NCBI GenBank assembly: GCA_020726505.1
Contig: JAHLEZ010000033.1
Location: 62,001 to 126,000 of the forward strand
Source of the DNA: Leptodontidium sp. MPI-SDFR-AT-0119
Taxonomy: Eukaryota; Ascomycota; Leotiomycetes; Helotiales; Leptodontidiaceae
Reading direction: 5' to 3'
DNA: 64,000 bases
This document shows positions 9,450-21,879 of the stretch, in pieces; within the stretch, counting starts at the first letter, position 1, and every line of letters begins with the position of its first letter. Under the pieces are notes generated by a model, which had not been told where the DNA came from, ran no database searches, and saw only the letters and a list, made by a program, of their open reading frames with translations. Position numbers and translations under genes: made by a program.

Positions 9450-11930
9450 CCTATAAGTGGCGGCTAATTATAAACAATTAGAAAAACACCTTATACTAAC
9501 GTACTATGTGGCTTAAAAAGTGTACGGAATTGCCCATCACAGCTAAGTATCTTTTATAAGGATACAAGAAGACGCTATTAGCTAACTATTTTTAAAGATA
9601 CTAAACTCGAACGTGCCTCCTTAAACTATCTTTGCGTTAAAATAGGCCCCGTTCGCAAAATAGGCAATATAATATAAATTTCGTATACAGCTTATCGTCT
9701 ACCGTTTGCGTCCCTTAAACTCCTATTAATATATTACTTACTTCCTCTTCAGGAATCTCGTCGTCATCGTCGGTACTTGTATTAATATACGAATAGCGTG
9801 TTTTAGAATGTCGTTTTAATTGCACTACTTTTAACTAGCAAGGGGTTTCTTAGCGGTGGCAAAGTTGCGCTAAAGTATAAATAAGTTAAACTCGTATATC
9901 AAAAACTTAATCTTTATAAAGCTTATCAAGCGGTTGAAAAAGTAACTTAGCTACCGTGGCCCGCTCCTCGAGCTCATACTTAATAGTGGATAGCGTAAGT
10001 ACTTTAATATTAGGAAGAATACCCCGCATCTGACGATCTACTTCGTCAACGTGAATGATCTCGTAGAAGTTGTCGATTGCATTATTAAGTCGCTCGTTCT
10101 TTAATTGATTTTTCTTACGATTGATCTTACGTTAAGCTTTATAGTATTTTTCGAACTAGAACGTATCCTCAGTTGCTTTGATTATAAAGTAGCCGTTTTC
10201 CTTTATCTTAATAGCGTATCTCTTCCGGATTTGCAACTTTTTTAAGATATACGAATAATTTAAGATCTCCTCTTTTTATACGTCGATTAATTTATTAAAG
10301 GCATCACCATCACGTTTAAGGCGACTGACCTTTCGAATAAGATCCTCACTGCGAGTAGTTCCGAAGTAAATAGCTTGATAGTCAGCGTTAATAAACGATA
10401 GTATATAATATCATTTATATACGTCCCTACTATTTCCTATAGCGTATGTCTTTTCTTTAAGGGTTAATACCTTTATTTTATTTCACATTTAGTAAATGTA
10501 TCTCCGACAAGGATTATACAAAAGATTATTCTTACTATTTAATCGTTTCCTAGATCCTTTTCGTAAGTCATACTATTAGAGCCGTTTCTTGAAATAACAA
10601 GTACGACCAAGACGAATAAAGTAGTATCGGTGCTTTGCGTATATAAATGATTTTGTTTCTAATATACAAATTTTAATTAGCGTACGCTCGACGTTATAGA
10701 AAATAGGTCGTTTTGCTTAGTCGTTATCCTATTTCAAACGAATACGATTTGTTCCTTTCGAAATAATAAAATCGTAAATTTGTCGTAATAATATAAATTT
10801 ATTCTTAAATGCGTTGATTGTAATAGCTAAAGCTATAACAAATTTGACTAGGTAATAAATTATACTCTTATTATCGCGGAAGGTAAATTTCTTCTTATAT
10901 AAGGTTAGATACTTTAGGTAAATTAATAAAAGGCAAATAAATAGTTACACTTACGGCTTCTTCTTTCTTCCTAACCACTTGATATATTAAAGGTTAAGGA
11001 TAAGCCGTATAATAGGCCGTCGTCCTTTTATGAAAAGAAAGAAGACTTAAAACTTAATATCTTTATATAAGAGGGGTATTTTCCCAACTAAAGCCACAGG
11101 CCTCGTAAATATATAGCTAGTGAAAACGTTAATCGGGGACTCCTACACTCGAAGTCGTTTATAAGAAAATATCTCTTAATCACGAACCTAGAGACTATTT
11201 TAAAGAACATATAAGTCCTCCACGTATAAAGTAGACTTCTCGCCTTTTAAATCATCGAGACCAAATGTAGGAATTTATTATAAATTTATTAGTACTATTT
11301 ATTTTTATAAAAGATTAGCAATAAATATTACGGATATTTAGTAAAATTCCTTCATTTATATAGCGCTTTATTATGCGTTAGTAGTTTATATTAAGTACGT
11401 GCCAGTACGTAGATATAATTGCCTGCTTCTTTATACGCGAGTTTTTACATTTCCTTCGCTAGATGAGAGACGTCTTAAAGTCTTCCGCGGTTGCAGCTTT
11501 AAGAGAAGCCACTAGATCTTCCTTTCTTATTCTCTTGCAATACCTAAAGTATACCCATTAGTAAGTATATATTATTAAACAACGATAAAGACCTACAATT
11601 TCCACTTTTTTTTTTTTTTTATCCCTTTTGTTATATTACAAGGGTTTGCCAAATTTAAACCGGCGACTACAAACTCTACCCTGATCTTTCGATAATGCTC
11701 GGCTTCTAAATCAGGGCTACTACTGGAGCTGTAGCCAGACTCATACTCAGAATCAGATTCGGAGCCAAAAACAAAGTCAGGATCAGAGGCGGCGCTGGAT
11801 TCGTTAGTATTAAAAACGGGAAACTTTTGCCTTTTCTTTACCGGGGAATCAATTATTTAAGGATTCTCGGTACTAGGTAGATCCAGCGGAGGGGTTCTAT
11901 AACGGCTATAGTAAAAAGTTGTGACGATTG
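9450..11930 (-). pseudogene. DUF3435 / C2H2-finger protein relic (tyrosine-recombinase-like superfamily)
   Basis: Minus strand. The N-terminal part is acidic and Ser-rich (FVFGSESDSEYESGYSS, near 11770). Then comes KEDLVASLKAATAEDFKTSL (11525-11466) and NSRIKKQAIISTYWHVLNIN (11445-11386), stretches I recognise from fungal DUF3435 proteins. The C-terminal part carries YELEERATVAKLLFQPLDKL (about 9990-9930). A C2H2 finger follows: LYCLFCERGLF, a stop codon, then RKDSLRRHVRV (about 9670-9605). Many TAA/TAG codons, mostly at likely Gln or Trp sites, mark RIP. DUF3435 includes the recombinases that mobilise fungal Starship elements, but the finger-bearing branch has no established mobility. The boundaries are approximate. 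Confidence 0.65.
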
Positions 11931-12924
11931 CACTCTGGACCGGTAATATCAAGACAGTACTCTCATTCTTAGGACAATAGATACAGAAGAAGGACAGCTG
12001 TAGCTGTAGCTGACCCCTATATCCTCAAAGCTAAAACACTAGCCCCTGAACCCGTGACGTCAGCACCAGGACCGTCACAAAAGTCCTACGCTGGGCATAA
12101 CGTCGAGGCAGCTTTTGCATAAGAGACATTCTATCACTTAGTAATAGTACTAAGGATATAACGAGGATTACAAGTTATAGCAATATTAGACCTCCCAGAC
12201 GGGCGAAGGAGATATTGTCTTCGAAGAAGAGTTGCCCCCGACGTCGTAAGCAATTAATCCTAAGTTATGCTACTATATACTACCCGTACCACTTCGTCTC
12301 CTTGGCCACTTTAAGTGTAAGGTAGTAGTGTTTAAGAAATCGAAGGCACCTATCACAATGTGCAACTAGTCTAGCGATACGTCGATCGTCCGAGTCCATA
12401 AGTCCTCGATTAGTAATTTGGAGTGCAAAAAGGTACGGGAGCTTGAACGCAGAAAAAAGAATTTGATGGTACTATAAGGAGACAATAAGTGAGGAGTAAA
12501 ATTGGGGAAAAAACGACGGCGAGGCCGATAATATAAATACACCCTTAACAGGGTGGTAGGGCCGGTACGTGGATACCCTTACGTTGCGGACAACCCTCAC
12601 GGTTCTGAGGGGCATGATCAACCCTCACTGTTCTAAGGGGCATGATCATCGACTTGAATTAGGCGATGAAGTATTGTTGGTTGAAGAGTGCTTAAGGCGG
12701 CGTGTGGGCTAATGCGCTAGAGCTCCACAGCTCGATGTTCGAGCGCTTAAGCGAGGTGGAAAGGGTAGGTAAAACAGCGGCCACGCTACCCCAAAAACGG
12801 GGATGAAATCACTAATATCTCAATAATAATAATAATATTCACCCGGACGGATCAGGCCGCCAAAGAACAACTTTTCCTCAAGTTGTAATAAATAACTCTC
12901 CAAATATAGCTCTAATAAGTAACT
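11931..12924. other. No gene; 28-bp direct repeat and GC-balanced segment
   Basis: Two tandem 28-bp units (CAACCCTCACGGTTCTGAGG..., 12593-12648) each contain a small CCCTCA/TGAGGGG inverted repeat. 12600-12870 is GC-balanced compared with its flanks and ends in an AAT microsatellite (12822-12840). It may be an LTR or leader of the copia remnant that follows, but no matching second LTR was found. Confidence 0.35.
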
Positions 12925-14560
12925 CTACAGAAAATAAAGAAGACTTAGTCTTTATAAGTAATATTAATAACGAACCTAATATATATAAACAAGCTATAAA
13001 TAGTCTTAATAAAAATAATTAGTTAAAATCTATAAAATCAGAAATAAATAAGTTAGAGCTACAAAATACGTGGAATTTAGTAGAATTACCACCTAATAAA
13101 ACCTATTTAAGAGGTAGATGGGTTTATAGAATAAAAACAGACCTAAATAATAATATTATAAAATATAAATCAAGATAGGTTATAAAAGGCTTTAATCAAG
13201 TATTAGGCCTTAATTATTTAAAAACCTTTTCAGTTACTTATAGGCCAGAATCCTACAGGTTAATATTTATATTAGCTATAGCAAATAAATAGAAAATGCA
13301 TTAATACGACATTAAAAATGCCTTTGTATATACTAAAATAGATGCTGAAATATATATAGAACAACCAATAAGTCAAGAACGATATTATAATAAAAATAAT
13401 AATACATATGAGTTAATAAAAATCTCTAATAATAATAATAACTCAAAATTATATTGTAAGCTTAATAAAGCTTTATATGGCCTTAAGCAATCACCTAGAC
13501 TATAGTATAAACACTTATCCGAGGCCTTAAATAAACTAGGTTTTAAAGCTCTACCATTTGATGAAGCTATATTTATATATAATAAATTGAAAATAATTAT
13601 AATATGCCATGTAAACGACTTAATATTTATAGGACCAGATAATAATATAATAAAGGATATAATTAAAGAATTAACTAAAACTATAAAAATAGAATATATA
13701 AGTGAAGTACATTAATTCCTTGGCATAAAAATAAAACTAGATTATAAAAATCAATCAGTACATATAAATCAAAATAAATATCTTCAAACGTTATTCGAAC
13801 GTTTTAATAAAGGAAATTTAAATCCTATAACTACACTAGTAAAAGCAGGAATTAAATTAAATAAAGCAACTAGCTTAGCTAATAAAGAAGACTTACAATT
13901 ATATTAACAACAAATAGGCTCTTTAATACATTTAGCAACTAAAACAAGACTTAATATAACATATGCTACTAATAAATACGCTAGATATATGTCTAACCCT
14001 GATTTAAGCCATTTTAGGGCTCTAAACCACATTTAGAAATACTTAAATAAATACCCCAAATTAAGAATATACTATATTTATAATAAAACATTCCTAGAAT
14101 TATTAGGCTATACAGACGCCGATTAAGGGGGAGATATTAGCTCCCGAAAGAGTACTAGTGGCTTTTTGTTTCTAGTAAATAACTGTATTATAAGTTGGCT
14201 TAGTATGCTTTAAAAAACAGTAGCTTTATTAAGTTGCGAAGCTAAATATATAGCTTTTAAAGAAGCAATAAAAGAAGCATTATACTTATATAATTTAATA
14301 AACTATTTTAATGAATTTCTAAATAATAAAGAAACTCCTATACCAAAGCTATTAACTAATAGTAAATCAGCTCTCAAATTAGCTAATAATCCCGAATTTC
14401 ATAAAAGAAGTAAATATATTGATATAACCTATCATTTTATAAGGAACTCTATAAACGAAAATAAACTAAATCTACTACATATAAATATTATAGTTCAATT
14501 AGCAGATGGTTTTATAAAAGCTTTAGATAATAATAAACAATTAGCTTTTATAACTACTTT
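12925..14560 (+). pseudogene. Ty1/copia pol fragment: reverse transcriptase and RNase H
   Basis: Plus strand, in one main frame: NTWNLVELPPNKTYLRGRWV, then VIKGFNQVLGLNYLKTF, KNAFVYTKIDAEIYIEQP, LYGLKQSPRL and VNDLIFIGP (the RT catalytic YVDD motif reads HVND). Then come FLGIKIKLDY, LGYTDAD and SRKSTSGFLFLV of RNase H, and a tail VQLADGFIKAL. This is the 3' half of a copia polyprotein. Gag, protease and integrase are absent and no flanking LTR pair was found, so it is a 5'-truncated relic. In-frame TAG/TAA codons again point to RIP. Confidence 0.85.
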
Positions 14561-16479
14561 ATATCGGTTATTAGCTTTGTATCGAAGGTTCGCATCGGTT
14601 ATTAGCTTTGTATTGGTTGTTTACATGAAGCTCTTGTATGTGGCTAGTATTCTTATAATATTAAAGAAAGTAATTAAAGGCGTTAATATTAAAAGAGGAG
14701 AAAAGGTTAGTAAGAGGAAAAAGGGAGGTTTTATATATAATAGAGAATCCTCGCTTAGACTAGTGCGTAAGCCACGTAATATCCCCGTTTACTTAGCTTA
14801 AAAAGTAAACTATAGTTTATAACGGCCCCCCTTGGCCTCTTAAATAATATACACGGATAGTTATATAAGTAAATAATATATAATATAATAAGTAAAATAA
14901 TAAATTAAGTAAAGTAAAAATGTTTATTATAAAGAGCTTAAAATATAATTAATTACTTATATATTAAGCGTTAAAGTAAGACAAGAAGAGGTTATTTACT
15001 TTATAAAAGTATAAAGAGTGTTTTATTACTTATATATATATACGCTAAGCGGCGAATATAAGGGGGAATTATTTACTTTAAAAAGCTTAGAAAAAATAAG
15101 TTATAAGATTTACTTAACTTATATTAATATAAACACAGGAGGATATAGTTTGTTTCGACCTCTTGTCTTCAAGAGTTTCTTAGTCGCTTAAATATAACCG
15201 AAAGTAGGTTTCCGCGAGGTTTTAATAAGTAATAAATAAGTTATAGGGATAAAATAAAGTTTTTAACCTAAAATAAATAACTTACTTAAGACTTTAAGTA
15301 TAAGGTATATAACTTTAATTTTAAGCTCGTGATTTTATTAAGACATTTTTTATTATTAAGTTTTATTAGGAAATTATAATTCTTACCCCGAAGTAAGCCT
15401 TTAGCCCCTTATAAACTATAGTCTTTTATTTAACTTTAAACTATAGTTTATAATAAGCGTAATAAATCACTAAGGCTAAGGAAGCGAGCGAGGCAATATT
15501 AAATTAAGGAAATAAAGAGACTTTATATAAACTACGTACAGACTATAGTCCTTAAAGACGGGATAAGTAAAGAGGTAATTAATTATAAAAGTCTTAGGCG
15601 GTAAAGGGGGTAGTTTAATAAAAAAGGGGCTATAAACCTATAATAGACTCTAGTTTATTAAGTTAATTTAAAGACTTTAGTAAGACTAGTTTAAACGTAA
15701 TATATATGTGGAGATAAAGAAACTATTTTTAATAATAATAATATAAGGTTTATTTTAAGATTAAGACTAGAGTTTCTAAAGGTCCAGCGATAATATATTA
15801 ATAATAATTATTTTTAAGAATCGTAAAATTATTTATAAAAAAAGCACGTTAGTACTTTATAAGAAATTACTATTCGAAATTCATTAAACAAATTTAACTT
15901 AATAATTCAAAATAACTAAATATCTTTATTATTATAAGCTATAAAATATTCTCTTTTATATATAATGCCCTTAAAGGATTAATCCCGACTTAAAGTAAAT
16001 TCTTTACTATTATAACGTTTATTATAACGACGTTTTAACTAAGAAGGCTAGTAAATTAAGCAAGATAAAAACCTAATACCCCGATGTTATTTACTTTAAG
16101 AATAATATTAAATAAGAGCAAGCGTAGTTTATTAAGTTTGTCCTTTTTCTCTCGACTAGTACCGGATAGCTATATACTGTTATAAGCTATAGCTAAGTTA
16201 AGGGGAACAAAAGGGATATAAAGGCACACAGGAATAAACAATATAAAGCAAATAACTTAAAGCTTAGTTAATAATTATATATAACTTAGTTTTTATTTAA
16301 AATACTAAAGAAACTATTCGCTATTATAATGCCCCTTTATAAGTCTATTATAAAGACTATTAACGATTTCGACAAGAAGATTATATAATATTAAAAGGAA
16401 TAAAATTAAAAAAGGCAATTATTATTAAAGGACGTTAATACTAAATAATTAACTAAATAAGATTATAAGACTAAATAGG
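14561..16479. other. AT-rich degenerate sequence
   Basis: 14577-14801 is open on the plus strand just after the copia fragment, with many Lys and Arg residues. It is probably a read-through of the element's 3' flank. The rest is extremely AT-rich, with stops in all frames. It may include the mutated 5' part of the helicase relic downstream. Confidence 0.35.
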
Positions 16480-19400
16480 CCTAGTTTTACAAAGGCCGTG
16501 ACATAGTAACCCTTAAGAACCGTTTAGGTCTTGCTCGAGATAACGACTCGGCCTTAATTAAAGAGGCGCTTTAGGCTATAAGTCACTTAATATAATAATA
16601 GTTTAAAGACTTTTAAACTCCGCCTAAGTATATTTTACGTCTTTTTTAAAGCGTTAAGCGGGATAATAATAAACTAAATAAAAGGCCTTTTAGGCTAATT
16701 AAACAGTTAAGTCTTAATAAATATATCTTAGTATAATAAAATATAATTAAGTTTTTATTTTAATCTATGGATACGGTGTCTTAATACTTAATCTTAAATA
16801 TAAAGTAAGTAAACGTGCTCTAGTAATTAAGAACATAACACTACTTAAAAAGTGAACTAAAGCACTTACTTACCTAATTATATATATTACTTATTAATTA
16901 GGAAATCCTTAGGACCTTATAAGAGTTACCGATCGTTTACTAGTTATTAATAGACAGCTTTAACATAAAGCTTTAAAAGTAAAAGACCGCGCCGGAAACT
17001 AAGTAAACGTTATTAAAGCTAGTATATTACACCCGGCTGGCTTCAATCGCAGAGTAGCGCAAGTAATATCTTGAGCTAAAAACAGAAAGTGCTAGAGCTT
17101 ATATAAAGAAGTATATTATAAATAACTCGTATATTATATTTATAACCTTATATAGCTTAATATTATATATAAAAACTACTTCCGTAAATTAGTATATAAA
17201 CTTATAAATTACTTAAGCACGAGACTAAGCGAGCCTAACCTTTATAAGGGATAAAATTAACTTAATTACTTTATAATCGGCAGTAATAAAAATAGTTAAT
17301 AAGTTAAAGGATCTTATAATATATATATTATTGTTTTAAGAGGTGAGTTTCTTAAAAACAAGGAACTTAATTAGATTTTTAAATAATATATAATAGTCGA
17401 GGAGGAGTAAAGGATTTATTAATTAAGTAAACGAAAGTCTAAAGGAACAAGTAAATATAATAATAAAAGTAATAATTAAGAGTAAAAGAAAAAGGGTATT
17501 AATAAAAGAGATAAAAAGTGCGGTATTTAGCTTAAGTAATAAGTATAATAAGTCGCTAGTTTAAAACAAGTATACCTAAGTTAATATTTTTAAAACATAA
17601 AATAACTTAAATATGTGATTTTAACCGGGCGAAGTAATTACTTATAAAGGTTACGTATATTATAAGTAGTTTGTTTAAGCAGGCGACAAAATAAAGTGTA
17701 ATTTATTACGTGAATATTATAACCGGTTTACGAGGGGTATATTATATAAAAAGACTAGTCGCCTTTGTGTATACTTATAATAAGATTAATAAGAATAAGG
17801 CCTCGCTAATTATTATAGCACGATTCTTATTATTAAAAGTGAGCTATGTAATAATCGCTTAAATTATAAACGTCTTATTATTTAAATAAGTAATTTAAGT
17901 TACGTATAATCTTAAAAATTAAATAAATATTAACGACTTACTCTTTTACACGTGTAACTAAGTATAAGGTTTAAAAGAATTAACTTAAGTCTTAAGGGAG
18001 ATATTAGTTATAGCGCTTAAGGTTTAAATTATAACTAATAGCTTTTAGTATATATTAATTATAATTAATAAGAAGTTCTTAAGGAAGAAGTAAAATATAA
18101 CTATTAATACTTATGTTTAGTAGTCTAGGTATAACGACGACGTGGAAAACTATTATTATATATTATAAGCTGGCGGTATAAGTGGCTTAAGCCCTTAAAC
18201 CTTAATAAGTAACAATTTAAATTATAGTTTATAAGGAGTTTCCTTTAAATACTATTTATACGGCTCTATAATAGATATATAATAGTAGAGAGTTTTAAAG
18301 TCTAAGGCAAAGTCGAGCGGTAAAGGTAGTAGCTAAATTAAATCGAGACTATATTTATATTAATATTATTAAAACAAGAAAGTCTTTTATATACGCGATT
18401 TTAGTATATATTAATTAAGGGATAATTACTTTAGTAATTATTCTATATATTACGTTAAGAAATTAAGTTATTTATAACTACTAAAGGCGAGGGTTAAATA
18501 TAGCGGTGCTAAGGGGTAATAATAACTTAGTTCGGACGTCGGTAATAGTAGTTATACCGGAGATTAAATAGAACGAGAAGTTTAAACTATAAATTAAAAG
18601 CTTAATAAATAGTAGCCGGCTTTGTAAAGTAATGTTTACTAAATATTATTAGTTAGTAGTAAATAGTGCTTGGCAGCTAAGTTAAAAGGACTTAGCCGCC
18701 TTGTTTACTTATATTATAATAAATAAAAAGGGGGTACAAAGGGTTTTTTTATTAGCTACTTTACTCGCAAATGTTTAAGTAAATATATATAGCTTATTAA
18801 AAATAACACGCGAGGACGTAATAGAAATTATTAAGCTTATAATTAAGTCAAATATTTAATATAAAGTTAAGGTCGTGGGCACACGAGCTTATTATTTACT
18901 AGAGTTAAAACGGATATTAGAGGGGGTAGTAAGTATAAAAATCTTAGTGTTTATAATAAGGCTAAAACTTAAAGAGAACCTAGCACGTGAATTAAGTGTA
19001 AATGTTTACTTTTTAAGGCTATTAGACTTAGAAAAGGCATTAGTAATAAGGTAATTTATAGCTGTTACGTTAAGAGTATTAGTCGTATTAACTAGTTTCG
19101 GGGGCGAAATAAATTCAGGGGCGTATATAATTATTTATATTAAAGGGGCTTATTCTTTAGTCGACTTATTATAATAAACTAATAAAATTAAACGCAGAGA
19201 TAAGTATAAGACAGTAATAGTCTTAATAGCGTGAAATAACTTAAAGAGGACAAGAGAGGCGGGGACTCGAGCGGGTCGAGAGATGTTAGTATTTATAAAG
19301 ACTACCGAATACCGGAAGTAGGTCTTATTAACGTATATTAATAACAGGCTTTAAGTAAAGTGTAAACTAAAAGAAAACTAGTACGACAATTATACGGTTA

Positions 19401-21016
19401 ATATTATATTAATATTAAAAGGCAAGGAGTTAAAGAAGTATTAGCCTTTTAGTAATAGTCCTTATAACGCAGCCTAAGCATTTGTAAATATTATATAATA
19501 AAGCTCGTCTTTTAATACCACGGTTTATATTTATTTAAGTATAATTTCCGATTTATATAAGTAATTAATAACTTTATATAGAAAAAGGTCTTTACTGAGT
19601 TTTAATAATAATATAAGTTCGGCATTTCTATTAAGCAAAAAGCAGCGTTAGTCTTTAGATATAGAGAAACAGGTATATATTAAGAGTGTCCTTAAAATAA
19701 GTTAAAGTAATTAATAAAGTAAATTAATTGCCTTAGGTTTAAGGTCCCCTTTAATTTAATTAAAATAAAAAAGGTAAAAAAGTTAAAATTATTATTATAT
19801 TAATAGCGTGTGTTTTAAATAATAAATATATTATTGTCCCGCTTAAAAGCGCTTAAGCGAGAAGGGCTATACTTAAATTATTAGTTAAGAGGCCAGGATA
19901 AATTACTTAGTTTAACCGGCCACGACTAGCACTAGTGCTTAATAAACGGAAAGGGTAGTTTAACTAAAAAGCGTATAAAGCTTAAGGGTATTATAAAAAT
20001 AACAGGCTATTTACGTTAAACTTATTAAGGGTGTTATTTTCTAAATACTTGCCCCTAATATAAATTATATATTTTTAAAAACTAAGCCTGCCTTAATAAC
20101 GACTCTATAAAGGATATAGTATTTATAGCCTTATAAATTAAAGATTATATACTAATCTTTGCTTTTTATAGTGTTTAAGTTATAATAATAAGTATAAGCG
20201 AAATTATATTAGTATTAGTATTTGCGGGGTTTACGGGGCATAATAGCTTTATAATTACGTTATTAAATATTTAGGCGTATATTATATTTTAGCGAGAGGT
20301 TATATATTAGGTATAAGGTATATATAAATTATTATAGACTATAGTTTATAATATAATTAGCTATAAGAAACTAGAGTTTATAAGAGTCTTTTAAAAAAAA
20401 AAAATAAGGGGAAATAAAATATAAGTTATATACGAAGGGGCTACTCTTTAATATTATAATAATAGCTTAAGAGGTTTAAGACAAGGGAATACTCCTTAAG
20501 TTAAATAAAGAACCTTAAAAGCAAATTAAAAAGGTCGTTATAATAAGATACGCGAGGTAAAAGGTAATAATATATTATAAAAAAGGGGTTATTAAGTAAG
20601 TATAATAAGACTAAGCGAAATTAGGATTAGTGCCTTAGCCTTAAGGTAAGTAATTTTATAAGTTAAGGTCGTATTAACGAGAAAGCTAAACTTATTAAAG
20701 GAAATGTCGTAAACCTTACTTTAAAATTAAAATTTAAAAACGGGGAATTAATACGCTTAATTAGTATAAGCCAACTATAATCCTCTTCGAGGGACCTCTT
20801 GTATAATTATTAATAAAAAATTAATTTAAAGTAAGTAAAATATTTTAATTTTAATAAAGTAACTAAGGGAGTTAGGCTTAAAACCTTATTTTTAATATAC
20901 TTAATAAGACTCCGAGTTCCCTCGTTGTATTTCTTTGTAAAGTAAGGAAAAAATGCCCGTGCTTCGCTTAATTTTATATAACAGTGCCAGGTGAATTTAC
21001 TAAGAATAAGGACAAA
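16480..21016 (+). pseudogene. RecQ-like helicase relic, copy A (TLH/OrsD-linked type)
   Basis: Plus strand, heavily RIP-degraded. An upstream region (about 16490-17060) reads as a degraded conserved domain with LGLARDNDSALIEEALQAIS. Helicase hallmarks follow. FLLATLLANVQ near 18750 fits motif III. IQYKVKVVGTRAYYLLELKR near 18857 fits the start of the second RecA domain. VLVVLTSFGGEINSGAY, then YSLVDLLQQTxxxxRRD (both Gln read as TAA), near 19077-19205 fit motifs V and VI (QQTGRxGR). These resemble fungal subtelomeric RecQ-like helicases, many of which also carry an OrsD (DUF3505) domain. A Pro/Ser-rich tail runs to about 20990. The same sequence recurs as copy B. Confidence 0.55.
17496..21016 (+). 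repeat. Direct repeat unit, copy A (3521 bp)
   Basis: From GTATTAATAAAAGA at 17496 the sequence matches 21017 onward at a constant offset of 3521 for 570 bp. It then matches 28798-32030, past the copia-1 insertion. The two copies differ mainly by transitions. Copy B abuts copy A directly, so the pair is tandem. Confidence 0.8.
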
Positions 21017-21586
21017 GTATTAATAAAAGAAATAAAAAGTGCGGTATTTAGTTTAAGTAATAAATGTAATAAGTCGCTAGTTTAAGACAAATATATATAA
21101 GTTAACGTTTTTAAAACGTAAAATAACTTAAATGTGTGATTTCGACTAGGCGAAGCAATTACTTATAACGGTTACGTATATTATAAGTGGTTTGTTTAAG
21201 CGGGCGATATAACAAGGTATAATTTATTACGTAAACACCACGACCGGTTTATAAAAGGTATATTATATAAAAAGACTAGTTACTTTCGTGTATACTTATA
21301 ATAAAATTAATAAAAATAAGGCCTTATTAACTATTATAACACAATTCTTACTATTAAAAATAAGCTATATAATAGTCGCTTAAATTATAAATGTTTTATT
21401 ATTCGAACAAGCAATTTAAGCTACGTATAATCCCGAAAATTAAACAGATATTAACGACTTACTTTTTTATATATATAATTAAATATAAAGTTTAAAAGAA
21501 TTAACTTAAGTCTTAAGGGAGATATTAGTTATAGCGCTTAGAGTTTAAATTATAATTAATAAATTTTAGTATATATTAATTGTAAT
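21017..21586 (+). repeat. Direct repeat unit, copy B, left part
   Basis: Matches 17496-18065 with no length change. It ends in GTAAT (21582-21586), the target-site duplication of the copia-1 element. Confidence 0.8.
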
Positions 21587-21803
21587 TGTCACGGTACATG
21601 GTTAGCGGCACCTGCTACGCGAGCCCACTGAACGGCCAGATGTGCTTCCTATACACCTACAGCTAGCTAAACCTACCTACTTTACTTTAAATAACGAACC
21701 TCTCTTCTTCTTAACGAATAAGTAGAGCACTTCTTAATTAATCTTTTACTCCCTACTACTTCACTAATTCTCACTTTTTCCCCCTTTAGTATTTTACGTG
21801 ATA
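21587..21803 (+). repeat. 5' LTR of copia-1
   Basis: 217 bp, beginning TGTCACGGTACATGG. It pairs with 28581-28797. GTAAT precedes it. Confidence 0.88.
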
Positions 21804-21879
21804 ATTAAAAGCCACATAACTCTTAAAGCCTTAACAATTCATGCTTAGTAAAATACTACTTTATATTTTCTTCTTTACT

